From: Halomonas sp.
Lineage (GTDB): Bacteria > Pseudomonadota > Gammaproteobacteria > Pseudomonadales > Halomonadaceae
Length of the DNA stretch: 64,000 nt
Assembly (NCBI RefSeq): GCF_011050415.1
Contig: NZ_DRFS01000019.1
Span: 1 to 64,000 of the forward strand
Reading direction: 5' to 3'
The notes beneath the pieces are model-generated. The model had not been told where the DNA came from. It saw only the letters and a list, made by a program, of their open reading frames with translations, and ran no database searches. Shown one piece after another: positions 44,952 to 52,528 of the stretch (positions are counted from its first letter, which is position 1; each line of letters begins with the position of its first letter). The position numbers and the translations under genes were made by a program.

Positions 44952-45545
44952 TTAACCGATAATGCGTTGATAAGTAACTTCAGTGGCGGGCTCTCGATCA
45001 GCATCGAGTAGCTTGCCCTGAAAAATCTCAGCGGCCTGCTTGGCTAAATCTACAAACACGATCATCTGCTGGTTGCGCCGCTTACGCAATGGGGGTTTCA
45101 CCAGCAGGCTAATGCCTTTCACTTCGTGATTGGAATCGCGGAAAAGATCCGGCATCTCGCCCGGTAGAAAGGCATTGGCAATCGTCACTGGATTAGAGGG
45201 TTGCTTGCCCGGTACATGATAAACCTTAGTTAACGGGTCGTATTTGGCCTCTACTTGGTGCAGCCAATCGGTTAGCTGCTGAGTCGTCTCTGGCGAGGGA
45301 TTATCGAACACCACAAACAGCGAATGCTGTTTAAACGACGTTTTTGGTTCCTCATTGTTCACTGGCGGCTCTGGAGCAGCGGGCTCTAACGTGGCGTTAG
45401 CCGGGGGTTGCTCTATGTGCATAGACTCTTTTTTGGAGCGTTTACGCCGCTGGGAAAGCATGAAGTAGAAAAACAGCCCCGCTGCGATTAGGCCTAAGAT
45501 CAACGACCCGCCCGCCAACAGTGTCACCGTTGATGTATTTTCCAT
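44952..45545 (-). CDS. ZipA-like membrane protein
   Basis: A 197-residue bitopic protein. It has an N-terminal helix (residues ~8-30), a basic stretch RRKRSKK, a short Pro/Glu-rich linker (~45-70), and a C-terminal domain that follows the FtsZ-binding ZipA fold pattern (SLFVVFDNPSPETTQQLTDW; VTIANAFLPGEM). True ZipA is usually longer (about 300 residues or more), mainly because of its linker. This could be a paralogue or an accessory divisome protein. A plausible Shine-Dalgarno (GGTGGAAG) is close to the ATG. Confidence 0.65.
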   Translation of the reverse strand: MENTSTVTLLAGGSLILGLIAAGLFFYFMLSQRRKRSKKESMHIEQPPANATLEPAAPEPPVNNEEPKTSFKQHSLFVVFDNPSPETTQQLTDWLHQVEAKYDPLTKVYHVPGKQPSNPVTIANAFLPGEMPDLFRDSNHEVKGISLLVKPPLRKRRNQQMIVFVDLAKQAAEIFQGKLLDADREPATEVTYQRIIG

Positions 45546-45693
45546 CTTCCACCTTTCTCCTTTAAATCCAATTAAGCCCGTAAATAGTTCTATTATTCAT
45601 TAAATGGAGCTTTATCGACGGTGTAGCCGCCAAATGGGCGCGCTTAAAACGAAAGAATCAACAGCCTAGCAGTGTTTGTAAACAAACGGAGAT

Positions 45694-45722
45694 AAAAAAA
45701 GCATCACCTAAGTGATGCTTTT
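45694..45722. terminator. Bidirectional rho-independent terminator
   Basis: AAAGCATCAC-ctaa-GTGATGCTTT is a perfect 10-bp stem with a 4-base loop, with A-rich 5' and T-rich 3' flanks. It can stop the minus-strand Old Yellow Enzyme gene, whose stop is 40 bases away. In the other orientation it would block read-through from the zipA-like side. Confidence 0.85.
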
Positions 45723-45762
45723 CAGCGATAAGGGTTCAGCAATACACTAAATGCATGCCGTT

Positions 45763-46881
45763 TTAACCCTTGCGGTCGTATCCGTTATCCATAAACGGAT
45801 AGTCGGTATAGCCTTTCTCGCCTCCACCATAGAAGGTTTCATGGTTCGGCTCGGTGAGCGGCGCATTAACGCGGAAGCGTTCGGGCAAATCTGGGTTAGC
45901 GATATAGGGGCGGCCAAAGGCAACGGCGTCGGTGGTATTCTCACCAATGCGGGCTTCAGCGCGCTCTGCATCGTAGTTACCGCAGTAGATCAGGCTACCG
46001 CTAAAGCGTTCACGCATCTGCTCCCGGAAACCATCAGGGAAGGTGATATCGCCACCGGCCCAGTTAGGCTCGTTCAGATGTAAGTAAGCCAAACCGCGCT
46101 TGGAGAGCTGCTCAGCCATATAGAAGGCCATGGCTTCCGGCTCGTCGTCGGTCAAACCAAACAGTTCAATAAATGGTGTCATACGGATGCCGACCCGCTC
46201 AGCGCCAAACACCCCGATAACTGCATCAACGACTTCCAGCGGGAAGCGCGCGCGGTTTTCTAAAGAACCGCCGTACTGATCGGTACGCTTATTGGTACCG
46301 GTCGCCAGGAACTGGTTAAGCAGGTAAGCATTCGCCGCGTGAACTTCGACCATATCGAAACCAGCGCGTTTGGAACGCTCAGCTGCCTGGCGGTAGTCTT
46401 CAACAATGCCGGGGATCTCATCGGTTTCCAGCGCCCGCGGAGTGCTGGTGGGGTGTTGACCGGCGGTGCCATCTTCAAACTCTACGAAACACTGGGCGCC
46501 TTCGCCTTTCAACGCACTCGGGGCTACCGGCTGCTGGCCGTCGGGTTGAACCATTTCGTGGGAAACACGCCCAACGTGCCATAGCTGCAACGCAATACGG
46601 CCGCCTTTAGCGTGTACAGCGCTAACAACGCCTTTCCAACCAGTTTCCTGTTCATCGGTCCAAATGCCCGGCGTATATACATAGCCACGTGCAGTGGGAG
46701 AAATATTGGTGGCTTCGCTGATAATCAACCCCGCGCCCGCGCGCTGACCGTAATAGGCCTCCTGCATCTTGCCCGGTATGCTATCCGGCGTACGCGAACG
46801 TGTCAGCGGCGCCATGATGATGCGGTTAGGAATTGATAGGCTACCTAAATTAGTCGGTGTAAAAAGCGTTTCATACGCCAT
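45763..46881 (-). CDS. Old Yellow Enzyme family alkene reductase (NemA-like)
   Basis: A 372-residue FMN-dependent NADPH oxidoreductase that reduces activated C=C bonds, nitrate esters and quinone-like electrophiles. The family patterns are IPNRIIMAPLTRSRT near residue 20 (FMN binding), the substrate His/Asn pair in VEVHAANAYLLNQFL near residue 180, and GGSLENRARFPLEVV near 225. AAGGAG precedes the ATG at 46881; nine extra codons in the open frame are rejected. It is monocistronic, ending at the terminator at 45694. Confidence 0.93.
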   Translation of the reverse strand: MAYETLFTPTNLGSLSIPNRIIMAPLTRSRTPDSIPGKMQEAYYGQRAGAGLIISEATNISPTARGYVYTPGIWTDEQETGWKGVVSAVHAKGGRIALQLWHVGRVSHEMVQPDGQQPVAPSALKGEGAQCFVEFEDGTAGQHPTSTPRALETDEIPGIVEDYRQAAERSKRAGFDMVEVHAANAYLLNQFLATGTNKRTDQYGGSLENRARFPLEVVDAVIGVFGAERVGIRMTPFIELFGLTDDEPEAMAFYMAEQLSKRGLAYLHLNEPNWAGGDITFPDGFREQMRERFSGSLIYCGNYDAERAEARIGENTTDAVAFGRPYIANPDLPERFRVNAPLTEPNHETFYGGGEKGYTDYPFMDNGYDRKG

Positions 46882-47128
46882 AGAGCAAACTCCTTTGAAT
46901 GCAGTCATTTAAACAGTGGTGATCAGAATAGACCAGTTTACTAGTAAGCACCAGCTGCTAAGCCATGGCATATTCAATGGAGACGTTGACAGCAAAACAA
47001 AACCCCGCAGAGAAAATTACCAAGCTGATACCATTTACCCATAATTGCATTTACATGTACCGTTCTACATCATGAGGTTAACTTAAACGTTATAAGGCCT
47101 TAACATGTGCGGTATGACGTCAACCAAA

Positions 47129-47142
47129 CGCTTGAACAAGCG
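47129..47142. promoter_or_regulatory. Perfect palindrome abutting a start codon
   Basis: CGCTTG-aa-CAAGCG ends two bases before the ATG of the AlbA_2 regulator. In DNA it could be an autoregulatory operator. In RNA it would form a hairpin over the ribosome binding region, and no good Shine-Dalgarno is otherwise seen. Confidence 0.45.
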
Positions 47143-47144
47143 GC

Positions 47145-48698
47145 ATGACTCCTAAACTCCCCATCAATATTGATGACTTGCTCCATCACCGCACGGTGGA
47201 AAGTGAGCGAATTGAATATAAAGAAGGTTGGAACCCTGAATCCATCCTGCATACCTTATGTGCCTTCGCTAACGACTTTCACAACTTGGGTGGCGGTTAT
47301 GTCCTAGTGGGGGTTGCGGAAGAGAATGGCCAACCACAGTTGCCACCTGCCGGTTTATTACCCGAGCAAATCGATGTCATTCAAAAGGAGTTGCTAAATC
47401 TCGGGCATTCAGCGATTGCGCCGCACTATCATCCGTTAACCGCTACCTATGAAATTCAGGGAAAAACCATTTTGGTGCTTTGGGCCCCGGGTGGAGAAAC
47501 ACGTCCCTATAAAGCCAAAACCAGCTTGGGTAAAAAGAGTGATTGGGCCTATTACTTGCGCAAACATACCAGTACGGTAAAAGCATCGGGGCGGGATGAG
47601 CGCGAGCTGCTAAGTTTGGCGGCAACCGTGCCCTTTGATGATCGCTATCGCCAAACGGCGGATTTAAGCGACCTTTCGCCCTATCTGATGCGTGATTTTC
47701 TGCACGATATTGGCAGCGAATTAGCGGCTGAAGCCCGAGAGCTTGATATTGAAACCTTGGGCCGCCGAATGAATGTGGTCGGTGGGCCAAGCGAGATGGC
47801 CTTTCCCAAAAATGTGGGCCTGTTATTTTTTAACGAGCATCCAGAGCAGTTTTTCCCAGCCACTCAGATAGATGTGGTGTATTTTCCAGACGGTGCGGGT
47901 GGCGACCATTTTGAAGAGAAGGTATTCAAGGGCCCGCTGGGACGTATAACCCGTTCGGCATTGGACTACATTAACCGCAACTATTTAAAAGAGGGCGTAA
48001 CCAAACACGCTGATCGTCCTGAGGCCGAGCGCTTCTGGAATTTTCCGCTGGTCGCCATTGAAGAAGCGGTGGTGAATGCGGTGTACCACCGTTCCTATGA
48101 AATTCGTGAGCCCATCGAAATACGTATTGATGGCCAAGAGCTTGTGGTACTCAGCTTTCCTGGGCCAGACCGTTCTATTCGCTTGCAAGATCTGCAGGCA
48201 GGTAAAGCCGTCAGCCGCCGCTACCGTAACCGGCGTATCGGCGAGTTTTTAAAAGAGTTGGATTTAACCGAAGGTCGTTCAACGGGAGTGCCAAAAATAC
48301 TTCGGGTAATGAAGGCGAATGGTTCTCCAGAGCCGGTGTTCGAAACCGACGGTGAACGCAGTTACTTTTTAATTCGCTTACCCGTTCACGAGGGGTTTTC
48401 GGTTGAGAAAGAGGCAGTGACTGAAGTCACCCCCGAAGTCACCCCCGAAGTCACCCCCGAAGTCACCCCCGAGATTTTACGTCTGCTCAAATCATTTGAA
48501 GGCGAAATGGGAAGAGCTGAGTTGATGGCAGAGTTGGGGCTGCAAGACGAGAAGCATTTCAGAGAACATTATCAGCAAATCGCAATGAAACAGGGCTTAA
48601 TCGAGATGACAGTTCCTGACAAGCCCCGTAGCCGTCTGCAAAAATACCGATTAACCGTTTTAGGTCAGCAAGTGCTTGCCACCAAAGGCACACATTAA
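47145..48698 (+). CDS. AlbA_2/HATPase_c_4 putative transcriptional regulator with VTPE repeats
   Basis: A 517-residue protein. The N-terminal Schlafen AlbA_2 nucleic-acid-binding domain spans residues ~15-135 (RIEYKEGWNPESILHTLCAF; NLGGGYVLVGVAEENG). A GHKL-type ATPase-like domain spans ~280-420 (FPLVAIEEAVVNAVYHRSYE is the N-box region; EGRSTGVPKILRVM follows). Then comes a low-complexity linker EVTPEVTPEVTPEVTPE at ~426-442 and a C-terminal winged-helix-like segment (GRAELMAELGLQDEKHFREH). The family is usually annotated as ATP-binding DNA-binding regulator; targets are unknown. The linker is encoded by four near-identical 12-bp units. A perfect palindrome precedes the ATG. Confidence 0.85.
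   Translation: MTPKLPINIDDLLHHRTVESERIEYKEGWNPESILHTLCAFANDFHNLGGGYVLVGVAEENGQPQLPPAGLLPEQIDVIQKELLNLGHSAIAPHYHPLTATYEIQGKTILVLWAPGGETRPYKAKTSLGKKSDWAYYLRKHTSTVKASGRDERELLSLAATVPFDDRYRQTADLSDLSPYLMRDFLHDIGSELAAEARELDIETLGRRMNVVGGPSEMAFPKNVGLLFFNEHPEQFFPATQIDVVYFPDGAGGDHFEEKVFKGPLGRITRSALDYINRNYLKEGVTKHADRPEAERFWNFPLVAIEEAVVNAVYHRSYEIREPIEIRIDGQELVVLSFPGPDRSIRLQDLQAGKAVSRRYRNRRIGEFLKELDLTEGRSTGVPKILRVMKANGSPEPVFETDGERSYFLIRLPVHEGFSVEKEAVTEVTPEVTPEVTPEVTPEILRLLKSFEGEMGRAELMAELGLQDEKHFREHYQQIAMKQGLIEMTVPDKPRSRLQKYRLTVLGQQVLATKGTH
48424..48471 (+). repeat. 12-bp tandem repeat in coding sequence
   Basis: The unit GAAGTCACCCCC (Glu-Val-Thr-Pro) occurs four times in direct tandem, followed by GAG. 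Because the unit is a multiple of three, slippage would change linker length by four residues without breaking the frame. Confidence 0.85.
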
Positions 48699-48814
48699 TG
48701 AACACCGGCCCTATTATTTCCAAGGTCTGGAGCTTTTGCGCCACGTTAGCCATCGCCATGGCGGGCTACTCATTCGTCGTGATGCTGACTGTGGCGATGC
48801 ACGAAAAGATGTAG
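48698..48814 (+). CDS. Possible 38-residue membrane peptide
   Basis: The ATG overlaps the TAA of the AlbA_2 regulator (TAATG), suggesting termination-reinitiation. The product is 38 residues with one hydrophobic helix (CATLAIAMAGYSFVVMLTVA) and a short charged tail. It has no independent ribosome site and its 3' third overlaps the convergent DUF2933 gene. No family was recognised. It may equally be a chance frame. Confidence 0.35.
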   Translation: MNTGPIISKVWSFCATLAIAMAGYSFVVMLTVAMHEKM

Positions 48815-48952
48815 CCCCAGGCAGAGCCCCATTGGTAGCAGCAGCAACCAGGCTTCACTACCGAGCGGCTGCGCGCGCCACATCAGCAGTACCATGGCGA
48901 CGCCCATCATTACCAAGCAAATAGTCATCGTCCAGTAGTGAATGCGGTTCAT
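48770..48952 (-). CDS. DUF2933-like small membrane protein
   Basis: A 60-residue protein with two hydrophobic segments (~8-24 and ~32-50) and a His-rich C-terminus (HLFVHRHSQHHDE). This matches the DUF2933 pattern of small proteins found beside copper or heavy-metal efflux genes. Its ATG overlaps the stop of the copper ATPase (ATGA), so it is translationally coupled. The His-rich tail suggests metal binding or trafficking (inference). Confidence 0.7.
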   Translation of the reverse strand: MNRIHYWTMTICLVMMGVAMVLLMWRAQPLGSEAWLLLLPMGLCLGLHLFVHRHSQHHDE

Positions 48953-51228
48953 TTGGAGTCTCCTTGTGGGTTATTTGTGGCGAAGCGCCGCTTGAGTAGC
49001 AACGAGTTACCAATGACGGAGAGAGAGCTTGCGGTCATGGCGATGACGCCAATCATCGGGTGCAGCAGGCCGATTGCTGCAATGGGAATGGCCGCCACGT
49101 TATAGGCGCTGGCCCAGATCAGGTTTTGGACGATTTTTCCGAAGGTGGCGCGGGATAGGTGCATGGCGTCCACCACGGCGGTCAGTTCGCCACGCACCAG
49201 GGTCACATCGGCGGCCTCAATGGCCACATCTGCCCCCGCGCCGATAGCTATACCAACGTTGGCTTGCTTCAACGCCGCGGCATCATTGATGCCATCGCCA
49301 ACCATAGCTACGTGGTTGCCGTGCTTTTCCTGTAGCGCGCGGATGGCATCGACCTTGCCTTCCGGCAACACCCCGGCCTGAACCTCGTCGATGCCTACCT
49401 CGTCTGCTACGGCACGGGCGGCGCGCTCGTTATCGCCGGTGATCATCACCACGTGCAGGCCCAGTTCATGCATGCCGCGGATGGCCTCTACTGATTTTTC
49501 CTTGAGGGTATCGGCCACTGCCACCAGGCCCAAGGCCTGACCGTCGGCGGCGACGATCACAACGGTGCGCCCCTTGCCCTCAAGCTCTGCCATGGCGTCA
49601 TCAAGAGCCTCGAGGCCGGCCACGCCTTCCTCTTCCAGCAGTCGACGATTGCCGATCAGCACGGTTTCATCGCCCACCTTGCCCGAGACGCCGCGCGCTC
49701 CGGTGGAACGAAACTCGCTGACCTCGCCGGGCTTCACATCGCGTTCCTTGGCACCCTCGACGATGGCCCGGGCGATGGGGTGCTCCGAGGCGTTCTCCAC
49801 GCTCGCGGCGAGGGTCAGCAGGCGCGTTTCCTCGAAACCCTCGGCGGCGATGGCGTCGGTGAGCTTGGGCTCGCCGCGGGTAATGGTGCCGGTCTTGTCG
49901 AGCACCATCACCTTGACGTCCTTGAAGGTCTGGATCGCTTCGCCGGAGCGGATCAGGATGCCGCGCTCGGCACCGATGCCGGAGCCCACCATCAGCGCGG
50001 TGGGGGTGGCCAGACCCAGGGCACAGGGACAGGCGATGACAAGCACGGCGACGGCGGCAATCAGGGCTAGCGTTGGTGTGCTGGCCTCTGGGTTCACCCA
50101 AGGCAGGAAGGTCGCGCCCCAGTCCAAAATCGGTCGCAGGACGTCAGGAAACAGCGCCCATGCAATCAGGCTAGCCAGGGAAATAGCCAGTACCGCTGGC
50201 ACGAAGCGGCCGGTCATACGGTCGGCGAATTCTTGGATTGGCACTCGTGAGCCCTGGGCCTGGTCGATAAGACGCACCACTTGGGAGAGAAAAGTATCGC
50301 CGCCGACGCGGGTCGCCTTGACCCGCAATCGGCCCTCCTTGTTGATGGTGGCGCCGATCACGCTGTCGCCGGTGCTCTTGTAGACCGGTATCGACTCGCC
50401 GGTAGCGAGGGATTCGTCGAGATGGCTTTCACCCTCGACCACTTCGCCGTCGGTGGGGATCTTATCGCCGGGGCGCACGATCATAATGTCACCGGGGGCC
50501 AGCTCTTGCACCGGCACTTCAATTTCCTCACCGTCGCGCTCCACCCGTGCCGTCTTGGCGCCCAGCGTCATCAGGCGTCGGATCGCCTGGGAGGCGCGCC
50601 CTTTGGCTAGTGCCTCCAAATAACGGCCCAGCAAGTGGAAGGTCATGATGGTGGCGGCCATCTCAATGAACGAGGTCATGGTGTAGACGAAGCCGACCAG
50701 GCCAATCAGGTAGGGCGGCAGGCTGCCCATGGAGATCAGCACGTCCATATTAAAGGTGCCGTTTTTCAACGAGCGCCAGGTCGACTTGTGGGTGGCGATA
50801 CCGCCATAGAGGAATACCACCGGGAAGGCCAGCAATGCCACGATGGCCAGATAGCCGGGAATCGGCTGCCAAAACATGTGCGGAATCATTAGCAGCATGA
50901 TCAGGGTGGTGGGTATCGCGGCGATGATCAGTCGCTTGCGAGCCTGACTTAGATAGGCCTCCTCGATCTCGGCGTCGCTGTTGGCGTCCTCCTCGTCGCC
51001 CTGCACGGCGGCCACGTCATAGCCAGCGCCCTCGACGGCTCTCTTCAAAGTGTCGCCATCGGGACCGCTTGCCTCTATGGTCACACTGACATGGTGATTG
51101 GCGATATTGGTCTGGATCGTGCCCACGCCATCAAGGCGTTCGAGTGTCTTGCGCACGATGCCGGCGCAGTGGTCGCTGCCCATGCCGGGCACCGTCAGGG
51201 TGATCGTGTTCGGGGTCGAGTCGGACAT
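48949..51228 (-). CDS. copA: Cu(I)-exporting P1B-type ATPase
   Basis: A 759-residue P-type ATPase that pumps Cu(I) out of the cytoplasm. One N-terminal HMA domain carries GMGSDHC (residues 15-21): the first Cys of the usual CxxC is replaced by Ser-Asp-His. Eight membrane helices are predicted. Other motifs are TGES 276-279, the metal site CPC 400-402, phosphorylated D444 (DKTGTIT) and HP in SEHPIARA. The last two helices have YN and MTASS, the Cu(I) (P1B-1) signature. The central part uses markedly GC-rich codons compared with flanking genes. It is coupled to the DUF2933 gene downstream. No CueR-type regulator lies in the window. Confidence 0.93.
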   Translation of the reverse strand: MSDSTPNTITLTVPGMGSDHCAGIVRKTLERLDGVGTIQTNIANHHVSVTIEASGPDGDTLKRAVEGAGYDVAAVQGDEEDANSDAEIEEAYLSQARKRLIIAAIPTTLIMLLMIPHMFWQPIPGYLAIVALLAFPVVFLYGGIATHKSTWRSLKNGTFNMDVLISMGSLPPYLIGLVGFVYTMTSFIEMAATIMTFHLLGRYLEALAKGRASQAIRRLMTLGAKTARVERDGEEIEVPVQELAPGDIMIVRPGDKIPTDGEVVEGESHLDESLATGESIPVYKSTGDSVIGATINKEGRLRVKATRVGGDTFLSQVVRLIDQAQGSRVPIQEFADRMTGRFVPAVLAISLASLIAWALFPDVLRPILDWGATFLPWVNPEASTPTLALIAAVAVLVIACPCALGLATPTALMVGSGIGAERGILIRSGEAIQTFKDVKVMVLDKTGTITRGEPKLTDAIAAEGFEETRLLTLAASVENASEHPIARAIVEGAKERDVKPGEVSEFRSTGARGVSGKVGDETVLIGNRRLLEEEGVAGLEALDDAMAELEGKGRTVVIVAADGQALGLVAVADTLKEKSVEAIRGMHELGLHVVMITGDNERAARAVADEVGIDEVQAGVLPEGKVDAIRALQEKHGNHVAMVGDGINDAAALKQANVGIAIGAGADVAIEAADVTLVRGELTAVVDAMHLSRATFGKIVQNLIWASAYNVAAIPIAAIGLLHPMIGVIAMTASSLSVIGNSLLLKRRFATNNPQGDSK

Positions 51229-51308
51229 CGTGTACCTCCTGCTGGCGTCGATGAGAGGACGGCCAGGGTTGGCTGTCCGTCCTATTGCCTACGCAGTGAC
51301 CTTCCCGG

Positions 51309-51863
51309 TCAGTGGTGGGTGTCGTGATCCTCGGGATCAATGCTGCTCTCGGGTGTGGCCTGCTCAAACTGCTGGCGCTGCTCGTCGCTCATCAGGTCAT
51401 GTATGGCGTTTTGCATGCGCACCATCTCGGCCATCATCTCGCCGTGCAACTCGGCCATCTGTCCGTGTAGTGTCTGAACCTCATCAGGGGCTGGACGATC
51501 ACCATGCAGCTCCGCCATCAGGTCGTCGCGTAGGTTCATCATCCGCCCCATACGCTCGAACTGGGCAGGTCGGTGCTCTTGCATCAGCTCGCGCATCTCG
51601 CTGCGTTGGTCATCGTCGAACATCGACATCATGCCCATGCTGGCGCCGCCCATCATTGGGCAGGGCATCATGCCGCCACCCATCATTTCCCCCATCATGC
51701 CGGGCCCCATTCCGCCTTGGCCGCCACCCATCATTCCTCCCATCATGGAGCGTCCTTGGCCCGCTTGGTCACCCATCATTCCCTGGGCGAAAGCAATGCC
51801 AGTACCACTGGCAGCGAGGGCCAGGGTGAGTCCAAAGGCGAAAGTGTGCTTACGAATAACCAT
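51309..51863 (-). CDS. Met/Gly-rich periplasmic Spy/CpxP-like protein
   Basis: A 184-residue exported protein. A signal peptide ends near residue 27 (GTGIAFA), followed by a Met/Gly-rich region (residues ~28-70; motifs like MMGGMMGGG and MMPCPMMGG) that could bind Cu(I). A helical half follows with a Spy/CpxP-like pattern (DDQRSEMRELMQEHRP; LMSDEQRQQFEQ) and a His-rich tail DPEDHDTHH. AAGGAG precedes the ATG at 51863. It lies 80 bases upstream of copA on the same strand. A copper-buffering or chaperone role in the periplasm is likely. Confidence 0.82.
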   Translation of the reverse strand: MVIRKHTFAFGLTLALAASGTGIAFAQGMMGDQAGQGRSMMGGMMGGGQGGMGPGMMGEMMGGGMMPCPMMGGASMGMMSMFDDDQRSEMRELMQEHRPAQFERMGRMMNLRDDLMAELHGDRPAPDEVQTLHGQMAELHGEMMAEMVRMQNAIHDLMSDEQRQQFEQATPESSIDPEDHDTHH

Positions 51864-51901
51864 GGTCGTTCTCCTTAGCGACAGGCCTATATCAAAGGCC
51901 G

Positions 51902-51968
51902 ATGCCTGAAGTATTGAGGTTATGTGTAGCACCTAGGTCAATTCTCAATATGGCATTCAGGCATGCCT
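51902..51968. promoter_or_regulatory. Repeated ATGCCT elements between divergent copper genes
   Basis: ATGCCTGAA at 51902-51910 is repeated in inverse orientation as TTCAGGCAT at 51957-51965, which overlaps the palindrome AGGCATGCCT (51959-51968). They lie in the ~250-base region between the Spy-like and the plus-strand copper genes and may bind a shared metal-responsive regulator. This is position-based only. Confidence 0.35.
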
Positions 51969-52119
51969 AAGGCATATCAGGGCGTGAAAGTAGGCAGTTT
52001 GTTGACCTGTATCAATTTTGGTAATTCGGCAACCTGCCTGCTGCACTTGGGTTGCGTGTGTCTGTGAAGCCATGAAATACTCTTAATATCCTCCACTCGA
52101 TAGTGATTACTCCTTTGTC

Positions 52120-52458
52120 ATGAATTGCTCCGCTTTTAAATGGCTGCTTTGTTTGCTGCTAAGCCTTGCCTTGGCGCAGCCATTGATGGTCATGGCGATG
52201 GATCATCATGAAGATGAACCTTGTCTGTTCACTGACATTGATCTAGCCAGTGGAGCGATCGACGTTGTTGGGTCTGTCAGCATTGGCGACCACGATGCCT
52301 CTCATATGGCAGAGTGCTGTATGCCCTGTGCTCAGTGTGCGGTAAACCTAGCGCTGCTTATCGAAGACGCAACCTCCGCCACGTCGACCTTGCCTCGTTA
52401 TTTAGTCAACTGGTCACCGGCTCCACGCGCGCTCCTTGATCGCCCTCCTCGCGTTTAA
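52120..52458 (+). CDS. Small secreted Cys/His-containing protein of the copper block
   Basis: A 112-residue protein with a signal peptide ending near residue 26 (QPLMVMAMDHH). The mature part has two metal-ligand-like clusters, MDHHEDEPC and HMAECCMPCAQCAV (four Cys in eight residues). It resembles in layout the small CopL/DUF2946-like copper-tolerance proteins, without a firm match. It is the first plus-strand gene of the block, 70 bases before the multicopper oxidase. Copper sequestration is the most economical guess. Confidence 0.65.
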   Translation: MNCSAFKWLLCLLLSLALAQPLMVMAMDHHEDEPCLFTDIDLASGAIDVVGSVSIGDHDASHMAECCMPCAQCAVNLALLIEDATSATSTLPRYLVNWSPAPRALLDRPPRV

Positions 52459-52528
52459 ACCTTCATCGCTGAACGTTCAGCTCGCCTATGGCGGGCCAAG
52501 ATGATGATTTTAATCACGAGGAATATCC

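Noticed and set aside
48424..48471. Short-repeat cluster considered as a CRISPR array
   Set aside because: The 12-bp units are directly adjacent without spacers and lie in frame inside a coding sequence.
49565..50383. 272-codon plus-strand frame opposite copA
   Set aside because: Antisense shadow of the GC-rich ATPase gene; the composition is Ser/Arg/Ala-rich without structure.
51098..51829. 243-codon plus-strand frame opposite the Met/Gly-rich protein
   Set aside because: It is the antisense shadow of GC-rich, repetitive coding sequence; the Arg/Ser/Pro-rich product has no domain pattern.
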